A stretch of 64,000 nt of DNA from JAYWDA01 sp043779185 (GCA_043779185.1 JAYWEQ010000096.1:1-64000); one strand, 5' to 3'; counted from the first letter of the stretch, positions 8,892 through 17,523 are shown. Program-made: numbers and translations. The notes: a model not told the origin generated them from the sequence alone.

Positions 8892-9623
8892 ATGAGCAAA
8901 CAGCACTGGTTCGCGGTCTTGGCAGTCATCATTGGGATGTGCCTATTATGGAGAAGTTCCCATCAAAATTCCGCGCCTGAAACTTTTAACACCGAAAAAA
9001 TTAAAGCCGATCCAGAGGTCGCCAAATCAACTTCAGAAAAAAATGAAAATCTTGCAACCTCTTTGGAAGTTGCGGCAGTCAATACTAACAATCAAAACCT
9101 TCGCGTTAACTTTACTCAAGCTTTAACGGGGGCTCAGACTTGTTTTAGTTTTCAAAATAATTTACAGGCCACTGAAGGCGAACCCAATTTAGAAAATTGG
9201 AAGAATGCTTTGCGATCCGAATTAGGTGAGGTTGTCTTGGAAGCTGAAGACTGGATCAGCACACATTTAGTTTTACCCTCTGGAGAGAAACGAAGAATTC
9301 GAATTGAATCTGAAGTAGGCGACGATAATCGAGTCACAAGAAAGCTAAAATATGCAGGGGTAGATAAAGACGATTTACCTGTCCCCATCAATTTGCCGGC
9401 CGAACAAACTGTGGATCCTAACGAAACTTTTATCGCGTCTTTAGAGAAAGAAGGACAAGTCACCTTGGTTGAAAAAGCCCAGCGGCTTTATTACGCAGAC
9501 GGAAGCGAAGTCATGTCAGTTTTAAGAAACAATATTGTCTCAGAAATTGAAATTAATAAAAGCGGTCGCACTTTTCATTGCTGGAATATGGATAAAGACA
9601 ATCATCAGTGTGATTGTCTTTAA
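8892..9623 (+). CDS. Membrane-anchored or secreted protein of unknown function
   Basis: The 243-residue product begins with a hydrophobic segment (WFAVLAVIIGMCLLW, residues 6-20) that is either an uncleaved anchor or a signal peptide. A low-complexity Glu/Asn/Ser/Thr-rich linker runs to about residue 75, then a compact C-terminal domain. The C-terminus is cysteine-rich (FHCWNMDKDNHQCDCL) and another Cys sits near residue 85, so disulfides are plausible outside the cytoplasm. I do not recognise the family. A predicted promoter lies immediately upstream and the gene appears to be monocistronic. Confidence 0.75.
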   Translation: MSKQHWFAVLAVIIGMCLLWRSSHQNSAPETFNTEKIKADPEVAKSTSEKNENLATSLEVAAVNTNNQNLRVNFTQALTGAQTCFSFQNNLQATEGEPNLENWKNALRSELGEVVLEAEDWISTHLVLPSGEKRRIRIESEVGDDNRVTRKLKYAGVDKDDLPVPINLPAEQTVDPNETFIASLEKEGQVTLVEKAQRLYYADGSEVMSVLRNNIVSEIEINKSGRTFHCWNMDKDNHQCDCL

Positions 9624-9715
9624 AGAAGTTCTTCTTTATCACAAATCTGTCGCATAAAATTTTAATACTTTTTATACAGTTGGGCCCATCGCAATCCCAA
9701 ACATAGGAGGTTGAT

Positions 9716-10384
9716 ATGCGAATTTTAAGTCTTATCTTAGCTTTGTCTTTTTCTTTAAGTACTTATGCCGAAACTAGGGCCAAAGCCCAATCGAAATCGG
9801 TGGAGGCCTCGAGGTCCCTACATCAGTTTATGGCGCGAGACGATCAAGCCATTCCGATTTCGCTTTTGAAACATGCAGAATGTGTCACCGTCATCACAAA
9901 AATGTTTCGTGCTGGCTTTATTGTTGGCGGAAGAACTGGCTGGGGCGTGACTTCGTGCCGTACATCCCACGGCTGGTCGCCAGCGGCCTTTCATCAGATG
10001 AACGGTCTGAGTTGGGGATTTTTGGCAGGACTAGAAAAAATTGATGTCGTGCTAGTTTTTACAAAACCTGAGGCGATCGATGCCCTTAGCAGTTCGAAAT
10101 TAAGTCTTGGTGCGGATATCAGTGCGACCGTGGGACCGGTCGGTCGGGGACTTGAAGCTGGAACCGATTTTAAATTGGACAGTCCCGTTTACAGTTATTC
10201 CCGTGGAAAAGGATTTTATGCAGGAGCTAGCGTGAATGGATCCGTCTTATCGTCTTTAGAGGGCTACAATCACTCTGTCTATGGCAATAGAGTTTCGACC
10301 CGAGATATTTTATCGGACAATAATTTAAATCGTGTCAATACGACGCAAGCATTTGTTGATGCTTTAAATGAATTTGCGCCGTGA
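9716..10384 (+). CDS. SYLF (Ysc84) domain secreted protein
   Basis: After a signal peptide ending near residue 18 (SLSTYA-ET) comes a SYLF lipid-binding domain. It contains HAECVTVITKMFRAGFIVGG and RTGWGVTSCRT, then WGFLAGLEKIDVVLVF, LSLGADISATVGPVGRG and YSRGKGFYAGASVNGSVL in the usual order. SYLF proteins bind phospholipids, and bacterial members are periplasmic or secreted with unclear function. A strong AGGAGG Shine-Dalgarno sequence lies seven bases before the ATG. It converges with the TetR gene two bases away. The family call is firm. Confidence 0.9.
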   Translation: MRILSLILALSFSLSTYAETRAKAQSKSVEASRSLHQFMARDDQAIPISLLKHAECVTVITKMFRAGFIVGGRTGWGVTSCRTSHGWSPAAFHQMNGLSWGFLAGLEKIDVVLVFTKPEAIDALSSSKLSLGADISATVGPVGRGLEAGTDFKLDSPVYSYSRGKGFYAGASVNGSVLSSLEGYNHSVYGNRVSTRDILSDNNLNRVNTTQAFVDALNEFAP

Positions 10385-10386
10385 AT

Positions 10387-11022
10387 CTAAAGATGATCAA
10401 TAAGTAGTTTCATGGCCCATTCAAGGGTGGGGCCCATGTCCTCACCCGAGAAGCCAAAGTCAGATTTTAAATCATACCAGATCTTGGCATTCACCATAGT
10501 TGTCATAAAAGCCATTTTCTTTTGCAGCTCTGGGTTGAGGCTTAGTTTTTTTTCTCGAAGAATTCGTTGAATGATCGCTGCGGTTAATTTTTTCCGAAAG
10601 ATCTGGCGTGTTTCGTGGCCAAAGCCAGAAAATAAATAAGCTAATACCAATGGTTCATTACGATCAAAAAGTAAAAAAGAATTTTTTACAAAACCGATAA
10701 AGTCCATTGTGTCCAGTTGATGCATGCTGGCTTGCATATAGGTCATCAAATACTGATCCATGGCCTGATGCAAAGTTTCCTTGTCTTTAAAAAATCGAAA
10801 AATGGTTCGTTCAGAAATACCAAGTTTGATGGCAATTTCCTCAAAATGAACCTCGCCACCCTTTCTTTTAACCAATAGACTGACTAAAGTTTCTATGATT
10901 TTTTGTTGGGTGACCAAAGACTTCTCTGAGCGGGTTGTGTTGTCATAAGCTCTTTTAGAAGATTTTTTTTTAATAATTTTTTTTGAGGACATTGCTTTTG
11001 ATTTTTTCTTGTTAAGTGGCAT
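10387..11022 (-). CDS. TetR-family transcriptional regulator
   Basis: This is a TetR-type repressor of 211 residues. It has an unusually lysine-rich N-terminal tail of about 30 residues, then the helix-turn-helix FEEIAIKLGISERTIFRFF near residues 60-80 followed by DKETLHQAMDQY. The rest is the helical ligand and dimer domain. It is divergent from apt across a 100-base spacer, so it may control itself and possibly apt and the adjoining arsenic locus. No palindrome in the spacer is convincing enough to call an operator. Confidence 0.88.
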   Translation of the reverse strand: MPLNKKKSKAMSSKKIIKKKSSKRAYDNTTRSEKSLVTQQKIIETLVSLLVKRKGGEVHFEEIAIKLGISERTIFRFFKDKETLHQAMDQYLMTYMQASMHQLDTMDFIGFVKNSFLLFDRNEPLVLAYLFSGFGHETRQIFRKKLTAAIIQRILREKKLSLNPELQKKMAFMTTMVNAKIWYDLKSDFGFSGEDMGPTLEWAMKLLIDHL

Positions 11023-11085
11023 GAATCCTATTTTCCTTCTATTTCAAAAATTTTCAACTGGTTTAAAGTCAAGGTCTGGATGCTT

Positions 11086-11114
11086 TTGACCGAGCTGATT
11101 TGTCATTCTATAAT
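11086..11114 (+). promoter_or_regulatory. Strong predicted promoter of apt, suggesting a leaderless mRNA
   Basis: TTGACC and TATAAT are separated by exactly 17 bases. The -10 box ends eight bases before the apt ATG at 11123, so transcription would start at or within a base or two of the start codon. There is no Shine-Dalgarno sequence in the remaining gap, which fits leaderless translation. Confidence 0.7.
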
Positions 11115-11122
11115 GGCATCCT

Positions 11123-11620
11123 ATGACATTCAAAAATTTGATCAAAGATATTCCTGACTTTCCAATTCCTGGGGTTCTTTTTCGAGATATTTCTCCGCTG
11201 CTAGAATCTCCGAAAGATTTTCAGGCAGCCCTTGAACAAATGGTGACGAAAGTTGATCTCTCTCAAATTCAGGCGATCGTAGGAATTGAATCGCGAGGAT
11301 TTATTCTTGGAGCCGCATTGGCTTCAATGTATAAAAAGAGTTTTATTCCTCTCAGGAAAGCAGGAAAGCTGCCGCCGCCAGTGAAGAAAATTTCTTACTC
11401 TTTAGAATACGGGTCGGCAAGTTTGGAAATGACCCCAGGGTCTGGATCTGTTTTGATTGTTGATGATGTCTTAGCAACCGGTGGAACCTTGCAAGCTGGA
11501 ATCGATTTGTGCCAGCAAGCTGGCTTTGAAGTGGTCGATGTCTGTGTGCTTATTAATATAACTTTTTTGAACCAAATGAAATTCAAAGATCGCTTGGTTC
11601 ATTCCGTGGTGACCTACTAA
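11123..11620 (+). CDS. apt: Adenine phosphoribosyltransferase
   Basis: Apt makes AMP from adenine and PRPP in the cytosol. The 165-residue protein has the family start (FPIPGVLFRDISPLL), IVGIESRGFILGAALA, the flexible-loop region KAGKLPPPVKKISYSLEYG and the PRPP-binding signature VLIVDDVLATGGTLQAG. It is slightly shorter than usual but complete. Its stop overlaps the ATG of the next gene (TAATGG), so the two are translationally coupled. With that nucleosidase-like partner it forms an adenine-recovery pair. The nearby genes release adenine or 5'-deoxyadenosine, so its position beside the arsenic locus makes metabolic sense. Confidence 0.95.
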   Translation: MTFKNLIKDIPDFPIPGVLFRDISPLLESPKDFQAALEQMVTKVDLSQIQAIVGIESRGFILGAALASMYKKSFIPLRKAGKLPPPVKKISYSLEYGSASLEMTPGSGSVLIVDDVLATGGTLQAGIDLCQQAGFEVVDVCVLINITFLNQMKFKDRLVHSVVTY

Positions 11621-12225
11621 TGGCTCACGATCAATTTTTAGTTGTTTTAGCCATGAAAGAAGAAGGCCAGAATCTTTTCGAACAAGAGGGCGCCCAAACT
11701 CTTTACACCGGCTTAGGTAAAATCAATGCCACATTTTATCTCGCCCAAAAATTATTAGAGCTCAAGCATTTAGGTCGCGACCCCAAGGTTGTTTTTAATT
11801 TCGGCACGGCTGGAAGCTCAATTTTTAAAACCCATGCCATGGTTGAATGTCATCGTTTTGTTCAAAGGGACATGGATGTCTCAGCCCTGGGATTTAAAGC
11901 GGGAACCACACCTTTTGAAGAAGCTCCACCGATGATTGAATATCCTCGGCGCGCCCATTGGCTTGAGGGCGGACTGTGTGGAACTGGCGACAGTTTTGAG
12001 ACTGGGAAACCTAAAGTAGAATGTCAGATTGTCGACATGGAAGCTTATGCTTTGGCGAAAGTTTGTCTGTGGCAACAGATTCCATTTGTCAGTATAAAAT
12101 ATATTACGGATGGATCAGATCACAATGCCCACAATGATTGGCACCAGAATTTACCGAAAGCCGCCGACGGATTTATTAAAAACTACCGTCGGCTGATCAA
12201 TTTAGATTTTACTGAGAACCGTTAG
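11620..12225 (+). CDS. MTA/SAH nucleosidase-like protein
   Basis: This 201-residue protein belongs to the nucleoside phosphorylase/nucleosidase superfamily. It has the glycine-rich FNFGTAGSS, an active-site region CGTGDSF, the conserved purine/ribose site VDMEAYALAKVC and the catalytic-Asp segment YITDGSDHNAHNDWH. These fit 5'-methylthioadenosine/S-adenosylhomocysteine nucleosidase, which splits adenine from spent SAM products. It is somewhat short for Pfs (about 230 residues). It is coupled to apt upstream and converges with arsM with a four-base overlap. Substrate could be SAH, 5'-deoxyadenosine or an arsenic nucleoside; the sequence does not decide. Confidence 0.78.
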   Translation: MAHDQFLVVLAMKEEGQNLFEQEGAQTLYTGLGKINATFYLAQKLLELKHLGRDPKVVFNFGTAGSSIFKTHAMVECHRFVQRDMDVSALGFKAGTTPFEEAPPMIEYPRRAHWLEGGLCGTGDSFETGKPKVECQIVDMEAYALAKVCLWQQIPFVSIKYITDGSDHNAHNDWHQNLPKAADGFIKNYRRLINLDFTENR

Positions 12226-13271
12226 CAGCAAGCTGCGGGCATGCCGTTGCTGGCGGCACCAGCATCAGGGGCGCAATCAAAAATACCATAATGAGCGCTC
12301 GTATCGCCTACAATTTTAAAATGACGACCATATCGAGAGTCCTTCAGCATGCTGGCTGTGTTACTGCAAACAACCAAAGGTTGCCCAGTTTTCAGAAGAT
12401 GGTGATCGTCTAACATAAAGGCATGTGGATATTCGGGGATCGTTCCTAAATAATAAGCCACTTGGCCATAATCTTCACAGCGGTCCTCTAAAGGCATTTT
12501 GAAAGCACGAATTGTCATTGAATAAAAATTCACCATGCCAATTTTTCGTTGAATGTCACCGGACTGAAGCTCTAACTTTGATTTTGAAACAACCCGAAAA
12601 TCATGACAATTATTTTCAGACATTAAGCGGCGGAAGTCTTCAATATACATGGCCCCACCCAAGCACTCACCCAACAGAACTTTATCCGCAGCAAGGGGGG
12701 CGGGAATTCTTCGATCTGCAAAAACATCTGAGAAATACAACTCACCACCCGGTTTCAAGACGCGCATAATTTCTGAAAAGACTCTCTTTTTCGAAGGTGA
12801 TAAATTTAAAACACAGTTTGATGTCACAACATCGACCGAGTTGGATTTAACGCCGGCACTTTCAAGGTCTTCAATGTAGCCTTGTTTAAATTCTATATTT
12901 GGCTTTTGATAGCCATATTTTTTTGTATGATAGTCCAAATGTTTTCTTGCAACGGCTAATTGTTCGTCGGTCATATCAACACCGATCACTTTACCATTGG
13001 GGCCCACCAGTTTTGACATTAAGAAACAATCTCGACCTGAGCCTGAACCTAAATCTAAAACTGTGCGACCTTCAAGCTCTGGTGGAATCGGTGAGCCGCA
13101 GCCGTAAAATTTTTCCTGCACCTCTTCGTGAATTTCTTTGAGGATGGGACGAAGATGGGCCGGCATCGCTTCGGCGGTACAGCAGGCACTGGTCTGAAGA
13201 TCCTGATTGGTCTTTAAAAATTCACCGTAGTATTCTTTGACGTTATCAAGGGTTTGAATTTCGTTACTCAT
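12222..13271 (-). CDS. arsM: Arsenite S-adenosylmethionine methyltransferase
   Basis: ArsM methylates As(III) stepwise with SAM. The protein (349 residues) has the SAM site VLDLGSGSGRDCFLMS followed by IGVDMTDEQLAVARKHLDYH. The arsenic-binding cysteines appear in their expected contexts: FYGCGSP, TSNCVLNLSP and GECLGGAMY. There is also an N-terminal Cys pair (TSACCTAEA) and a C-terminal Cys pair (MPAACC), both common in ArsM. It is divergent from arsC with about 100 bases between the starts. With ArsS nearby, dimethylated arsenic is the likely product passed on. An AAGGATCC sequence precedes the ATG. Confidence 0.95.
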   Translation of the reverse strand: MSNEIQTLDNVKEYYGEFLKTNQDLQTSACCTAEAMPAHLRPILKEIHEEVQEKFYGCGSPIPPELEGRTVLDLGSGSGRDCFLMSKLVGPNGKVIGVDMTDEQLAVARKHLDYHTKKYGYQKPNIEFKQGYIEDLESAGVKSNSVDVVTSNCVLNLSPSKKRVFSEIMRVLKPGGELYFSDVFADRRIPAPLAADKVLLGECLGGAMYIEDFRRLMSENNCHDFRVVSKSKLELQSGDIQRKIGMVNFYSMTIRAFKMPLEDRCEDYGQVAYYLGTIPEYPHAFMLDDHHLLKTGQPLVVCSNTASMLKDSRYGRHFKIVGDTSAHYGIFDCAPDAGAASNGMPAACC

Positions 13272-13370
13272 AGTTTTAGGATCCTTTTTTATTTTTTGGA
13301 AATATTTGATTAAGTCTGGCAGACTCTTAGATTGAACACCAGATTTTTTTCGACCAGGACAGGGAGGTCC

Positions 13371-13787
13371 ATGATGAAAATTCTATTTATGTGCGTCGCT
13401 AATTCGGCACGAAGCCAAATGGCCGAAGGTTTAGCGCGCGTCATTTTCGGTTCTAAAGCCGAGGTCGCCAGCGCTGGATCAGATCCAAAATTTGTTCATC
13501 CATTAGCCCAAAAAGCTTTGGCTGAAATCGGTATTAATATTTCTACACAATGTTCCAAATCGTGGGAAAATCTGAAGCCTGAATTCCGCGAAAAATTAAA
13601 TTATCTCATTACCTTATGCGCTGAAGAGGTATGCCCTGTCGTGCCTGGTTTTAAGGCCAAGAAGTTGCATTGGCCAATGCCTGATCCTGCCGCGAATAAA
13701 GGTTCCGAAATAGAACAGCTCAACCAGTTTCGAATTGTTCGGGATCAGTTGAATTTAAAGCTTTTAGAATTTTCAAAAAAGATTTAA
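13371..13787 (+). CDS. arsC: Thioredoxin-type arsenate reductase (LMW-PTP fold)
   Basis: ArsC reduces arsenate to arsenite using three cysteines. The nucleophile sits in the CX5R loop MCVANSARSQMAEG close to the N-terminus. The relay pair is in LITLCAEEVCPVVPG near residues 80-90, and the WPMPDPAA segment supplies the catalytic Asp. This matches thioredoxin-coupled ArsC rather than the glutaredoxin type. The ATG at 13371 was chosen because AGGGAGG lies just upstream; a TTG 39 bases earlier would be a poor alternative. It is divergent from arsM and supplies its substrate. The protein is 138 residues, normal for the family. Confidence 0.93.
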   Translation: MMKILFMCVANSARSQMAEGLARVIFGSKAEVASAGSDPKFVHPLAQKALAEIGINISTQCSKSWENLKPEFREKLNYLITLCAEEVCPVVPGFKAKKLHWPMPDPAANKGSEIEQLNQFRIVRDQLNLKLLEFSKKI

Positions 13788-13904
13788 ATACTTTGGCCCA
13801 GCGGCAAACAAGAAATTTTGTTGCACCTGGACTGACACGAAATTATTGACTGCTAAGGTCAAAATTCTCACACTGTTTAAGCCCCACTAAATCCGGAGAA
13901 ATCA

Positions 13905-15326
13905 ATGGAACAAAACGAAGAACAAGTTGTCTATATGAACGCCGAACAGATTCACGATTGGAAGCCTTATAAAGATATTCCAGCGGCAGGCCAATATCGT
14001 GAGCCCATCAAAGCTCGAATGAAGAAGATCAATCAGTGGGGAAAAGCTCAGCTGGCGGGTCGACGCTGGGGTATTGGTTGCGTGTCTTTGGAAATCACTC
14101 AGCGTTGTAATTTGGATTGCACCCTTTGTTATTTATCAGATGCCTCTGAAGCCGTGAAAGATGTTCCTTTAGAAGAGATCTTTCGCCGTATTGATATGGT
14201 TCGCGCCCACTACGGTCCTAATACAGATGTACAAGTTTCTGGTGGAGACCCCACTTTGCGAGAGCGCACTGAGCTTGTGGCCATCGTTAAAAGGATTGTC
14301 GATTCTGGAATGCGGGCCTCTTTATTTACAAATGGAATTAAAGCGACAAAAGATTTGCTGACTGAATTAAGCGGTGTCGGACTTTCTGATGTCGCTTTTC
14401 ATGTCGACTTAACGCAAGAACGTAAAGGCTATAAGACCGAAATTGAATTGAATAAAGTTCGGGAAGAGTACATTGAGCGGGCCAAGGGTCTTCCGCTGAT
14501 GATCATTTTCAACACAACAGTTCATGCTGGAAATTTTCACGAGATTCCTGATATGGTCCGCTTTTTCAGAGATCAATCTGAATTTATTCGTTTTGGATCA
14601 TTTCAGCTGCAAGCCGACACCGGGCGCGGTGTTCTTCGTGAACGTGATTTTGTGATCACTCAAGAAACTGTGATGGAGCAAATCCGAAAGGGTGCAGAAT
14701 CAAAAATTAACTTTGATGTTCCCATCGTTGGTCACCCTAAGTGCAATAAGTATTCTTATATGTTTTCTTGCAATGGAAAACTATACGATATTTGGGACGA
14801 CCCTGATTTTCTAATTGAAGTCTTGGATATTACAAAAGACGTCGAGTTTGATCGCCAAGATAAAATGAAAACGGTATTTCGTGTCATTAAGACTGTCGCC
14901 GGACATAAGCATTTGATTATTCCAGGATTAAAGTTCTTAGGACGGAATTTCTGGCGCATGAGGTGGGATCTTTTAAAATCCGGCTTTAAAGTGAATAAGC
15001 TTTCCTTTTTTATTCATAATTTTATGGATGCTTGCAAACTAGAAGAAGAGCGTCTTGAAGGTTGTGTCTTTATGGTGGCGACAAAAGATGGTCCATTGTC
15101 GATGTGTATGCACAATGCCAAACGAGACGAATATATTCTAGCTCCGGTTAAAATGAAATCCATTGAAGGTGAAAAAGTTTGGAATCCCCTGACTGGCACC
15201 TTGGATCCAATTCCAGCAGGAACGATTTTTGAATTAGATCCTACGACGCTGCCAATGAAAAATGCAAAAGGACGGGTCAAACAAGTATTAAAAGAACAAA
15301 AAGAAAAAGAGATTAAAAATGCTTAA
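13905..15326 (+). CDS. Radical SAM enzyme of unknown reaction in the arsenic locus
   Basis: A radical SAM domain with the iron-sulphur motif CNLDCTLCY near residue 66 and the SAM-side motif VSGGDPTLRER fills the first 300 residues. The C-terminal third contains further cysteines (HPKCNKY, FSCNGK, DACKLEEERLEGC, LSMCMHNAK) and may hold an auxiliary cluster or substrate site. The 473-residue protein is not ArsS and I do not recognise its named family. It begins an operon with the DUF547 lipoprotein gene, which overlaps its end by eight bases, and the nucleoside hydrolase gene. A strong ATCCGGAGA sequence precedes the ATG. A role in elaborating an arsenic compound is inferred from position only. 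Confidence 0.85.
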   Translation: MEQNEEQVVYMNAEQIHDWKPYKDIPAAGQYREPIKARMKKINQWGKAQLAGRRWGIGCVSLEITQRCNLDCTLCYLSDASEAVKDVPLEEIFRRIDMVRAHYGPNTDVQVSGGDPTLRERTELVAIVKRIVDSGMRASLFTNGIKATKDLLTELSGVGLSDVAFHVDLTQERKGYKTEIELNKVREEYIERAKGLPLMIIFNTTVHAGNFHEIPDMVRFFRDQSEFIRFGSFQLQADTGRGVLRERDFVITQETVMEQIRKGAESKINFDVPIVGHPKCNKYSYMFSCNGKLYDIWDDPDFLIEVLDITKDVEFDRQDKMKTVFRVIKTVAGHKHLIIPGLKFLGRNFWRMRWDLLKSGFKVNKLSFFIHNFMDACKLEEERLEGCVFMVATKDGPLSMCMHNAKRDEYILAPVKMKSIEGEKVWNPLTGTLDPIPAGTIFELDPTTLPMKNAKGRVKQVLKEQKEKEIKNA

Positions 15327-16092
15327 CAGAATCCGACTTGTAGGAGTTTTAGCAATCGTGCTGCTATCAGCATGTTCAACAATGCAGAAAACTCCTACGT
15401 CAGGATCGAATTTAGATTCAAATAAAGCCCTTGAAGCTTACAGCAGAGTCCTTAAAAATTTCGTTAATAAAGAGGGCGAAGTTGATTTTGAGGGGCTGCA
15501 AAAAGACTCTAAAGATCTTTCTGATTTTGTTTTTTATGTCGCAAAGAAAAAATTTGTCGACCTAGGAAATGCAGAGCAGGCGTTAGCTCACCATTTGAAT
15601 GCTTACAATGCCCTTTCGATGTACACCGTTTTACAAAGGGGAATTCCTAAATCTAATTCAGGTCTTAGTAAGCTATTTTTCTTTCGGCTGACAAAAATGG
15701 AAATCGGAGCAGAAATCATGTCCCTTGAAGCCTATGAAAAGAACTTTATCCGATCCCTAGGTGAAGATCGTGTTCATTGGGCCCTTAACTGTATGTCAGT
15801 TTCATGTCCCAGGCTGCCGCAAGAGCCCTTTAGAGCTGAAAATTTAGAGGACGAACTGCAGACCGGTGCGGTCGAGTTCTTTAATTCAAATAAAAATATC
15901 AAAGTCGATGATCAAAACAAAGAAGTTTCTGTGTCCGAAATCCTTCATTTTTTTCCCGAGGATTTTGTCCCAAAGAAGGCGCCTACGATTGCGACCTACG
16001 TGAACCTGTATCGCAAGACCCCTGTGCCTTCTGATTACAAAGTCAGATATCTTCCTTATGATTGGACGATCAATAATTCCCGTCGTCATTGA
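15319..16092 (+). CDS. DUF547 lipoprotein
   Basis: The 257-residue protein has a lipoprotein signal peptide ending in the lipobox LLSACS (Cys near residue 19), so it should be anchored in the envelope. A DUF547 domain follows: EQALAHHLNAYNALSMYTV, then VHWALNCMSVSCPRLP, and a C-terminal LPYDWTINN. DUF547 proteins have no settled function; the conserved His and Cys residues suggest a papain-like or transglutaminase-like fold. The start overlaps the radical SAM gene by eight bases and its end overlaps the nucleoside hydrolase gene by 35 bases, so all three are coupled. Confidence 0.88.
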   Translation: MLNRIRLVGVLAIVLLSACSTMQKTPTSGSNLDSNKALEAYSRVLKNFVNKEGEVDFEGLQKDSKDLSDFVFYVAKKKFVDLGNAEQALAHHLNAYNALSMYTVLQRGIPKSNSGLSKLFFFRLTKMEIGAEIMSLEAYEKNFIRSLGEDRVHWALNCMSVSCPRLPQEPFRAENLEDELQTGAVEFFNSNKNIKVDDQNKEVSVSEILHFFPEDFVPKKAPTIATYVNLYRKTPVPSDYKVRYLPYDWTINNSRRH

Positions 16093-16939
16093 TACAGACA
16101 ATGCACTGGGACCACCTAGCTTAGGTCGACAGGGCGGAGACGTCGACGATGCCTTTGCCCTTAGTTTCCTCTTAAAATGCAAATTCCCCATTCAAGAAAT
16201 CTGGAGTGTCGGTGGAAATACGTCTGCCAACAAGGCCCACCTTAATAATTTATATTTGACCGAACTTGTTGAGCAAAAAATTCAATGTCAGCAGGGCCTC
16301 AATATTCGTGAAATCCCTGTGATGAAGGAATATCCCGCAGGAATAAATTCTTTTTTAGCCTTAGGCCCTTTGACCAACTTATCAGCGTTTCTAAATAATA
16401 AATATCAGCCGACGCAGATCTGGATGACTCTTGGGCGAATTTTCACAAAGGGATTTTTTCCGCCTTATTGGCCGATCGAATTTAATGCCACTCAGGATTT
16501 GCCAGCATTCTTGAATGTTTTGTCCTGTCGGTATCCGATCACGGTTGTACCTCTTGATGTAGCCTATCGGTTAAAAATAAATTCGAATCACTTCAAAAGA
16601 CTGAAAACTTCTAAGGTGGGTCGATATCTTGAAGAAAATAGTCGTGGCTGGCGTTGGCGCAGTCTGATCTTAAAAGGCCGTAGTAGTTTTCCCGTTTGGG
16701 ATTTACTCAACGCCATGGCTTGTGTCCACCCGCAGGTTTGTGAAATTCAGGAAGGCAAAGGCTACCTTTTTAAGAGAGGTCTTTTTTTATGTGATGTTTT
16801 AAACCAGCCAGCTACGGCCCATGACCGAAAAAAAGCCGTCTTAAGCCGTGATATTAAAATTGTCACAAATTTTGATCAAGAAAAATTATGGAGCATTTTC
16901 TTTCAAGCCATTGAAGATGAATCATTATTTAATCGATAA
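16058..16939 (+). CDS. Inosine-uridine type nucleoside hydrolase
   Basis: Nucleoside hydrolases cut the N-glycosidic bond of ribonucleosides using a calcium-bound water. The N-terminal metal motif reads VIDTDNALGPPSLG then DVDDAFAL, a version of DTDxGxDD widened by about nine residues. Further matches are FLALGPLTNLSAFL, EFNATQDLPAFLNVL and ITVVPLDVAYRL. The 293-residue length is near normal. It is the third gene of the radical SAM-DUF547 operon and its end overlaps the converging CHI-like gene by 15 bases. In this setting it may free adenine from a nucleoside intermediate, which is an inference. Confidence 0.84.
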   Translation: MIGRSIIPVVIDTDNALGPPSLGRQGGDVDDAFALSFLLKCKFPIQEIWSVGGNTSANKAHLNNLYLTELVEQKIQCQQGLNIREIPVMKEYPAGINSFLALGPLTNLSAFLNNKYQPTQIWMTLGRIFTKGFFPPYWPIEFNATQDLPAFLNVLSCRYPITVVPLDVAYRLKINSNHFKRLKTSKVGRYLEENSRGWRWRSLILKGRSSFPVWDLLNAMACVHPQVCEIQEGKGYLFKRGLFLCDVLNQPATAHDRKKAVLSRDIKIVTNFDQEKLWSIFFQAIEDESLFNR

Positions 16940-17482
16940 AAGTCCCCGGCGAGCTTCTTCTGTCGGTGGTTTTTTTCCAATCCAAGTCGATAGCAATAAC
17001 CTAGAAAATTCCGGGCTTTCTGATTTAAAAACTTCTTTCCCGTTCAAGGTGTAAGTCACTCCACGATTGGTAAAAGTGTAAAGGTATTCGTCCTTCTTTT
17101 TAAATTCAGGAATACTTTTAAGAAATTTCTGAATTTCGGGGTCCAAAATCTGGCACTGATTTTCGCAATTGCCTTCAAAGGCCACCTTCCAGCCTTTAAT
17201 GCTGTCATTGAGCGAAATATTATAAAGCGGAAAAAGGCGAATCACCTTCGGGCCTATCGATTTCAAAATTTCCTCGGCTTGATTTGATTTTTTTTCTAAA
17301 TACAGTCCACTCAGCCAAACTTTCACATTAAACAGGCTGGCTTTGCGAAAAGAGGTGCCATTCAGGACTAAGTTTTTTGTATCAACCATCACACTTTCGG
17401 GCATTGATAGATCATCAAACTTCAAATCAGCGCGACTTAAACAGCAAAATCCAAAAATTAAAAAAACAATTTTCATCGACAT
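16925..17482 (-). CDS. Chalcone isomerase-like secreted protein
   Basis: The protein belongs to the bacterial chalcone isomerase-like (CHI-like) fold group. After a signal peptide (MKIVFLIFGFCCLSRA) comes NLVLNGTSFRKASLFNVKVW, the segment typical of this group, then VIRLFPLYNISLNDSIKGW and a C-terminal LLSTWIGKKPP. Such proteins are periplasmic and their role is unknown; they are not expected to isomerise chalcone. I chose the ATG at 17482 because GGGGAT lies eight bases upstream; an ATG 30 bases earlier is possible. It lies on the opposite strand inside the arsenic locus, so it may be unrelated to it. Confidence 0.8.
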   Translation of the reverse strand: MSMKIVFLIFGFCCLSRADLKFDDLSMPESVMVDTKNLVLNGTSFRKASLFNVKVWLSGLYLEKKSNQAEEILKSIGPKVIRLFPLYNISLNDSIKGWKVAFEGNCENQCQILDPEIQKFLKSIPEFKKKDEYLYTFTNRGVTYTLNGKEVFKSESPEFSRLLLSTWIGKKPPTEEARRGLLSIK

Positions 17483-17523
17483 AAGATCATCCCCGTTGCA
17501 GAATTGTCTCATGGAAATAAATT

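Noticed and set aside
9620..9640. AAAGAAG/CTTCTTT stem after the 8892 gene as a terminator
   Set aside because: It is AT-only with a two-base centre and no T-run; too weak to call.
12222..13370. ArsR operator between arsM and arsC
   Set aside because: I looked for TGATATGAA-like sites in the divergent spacer and found none.
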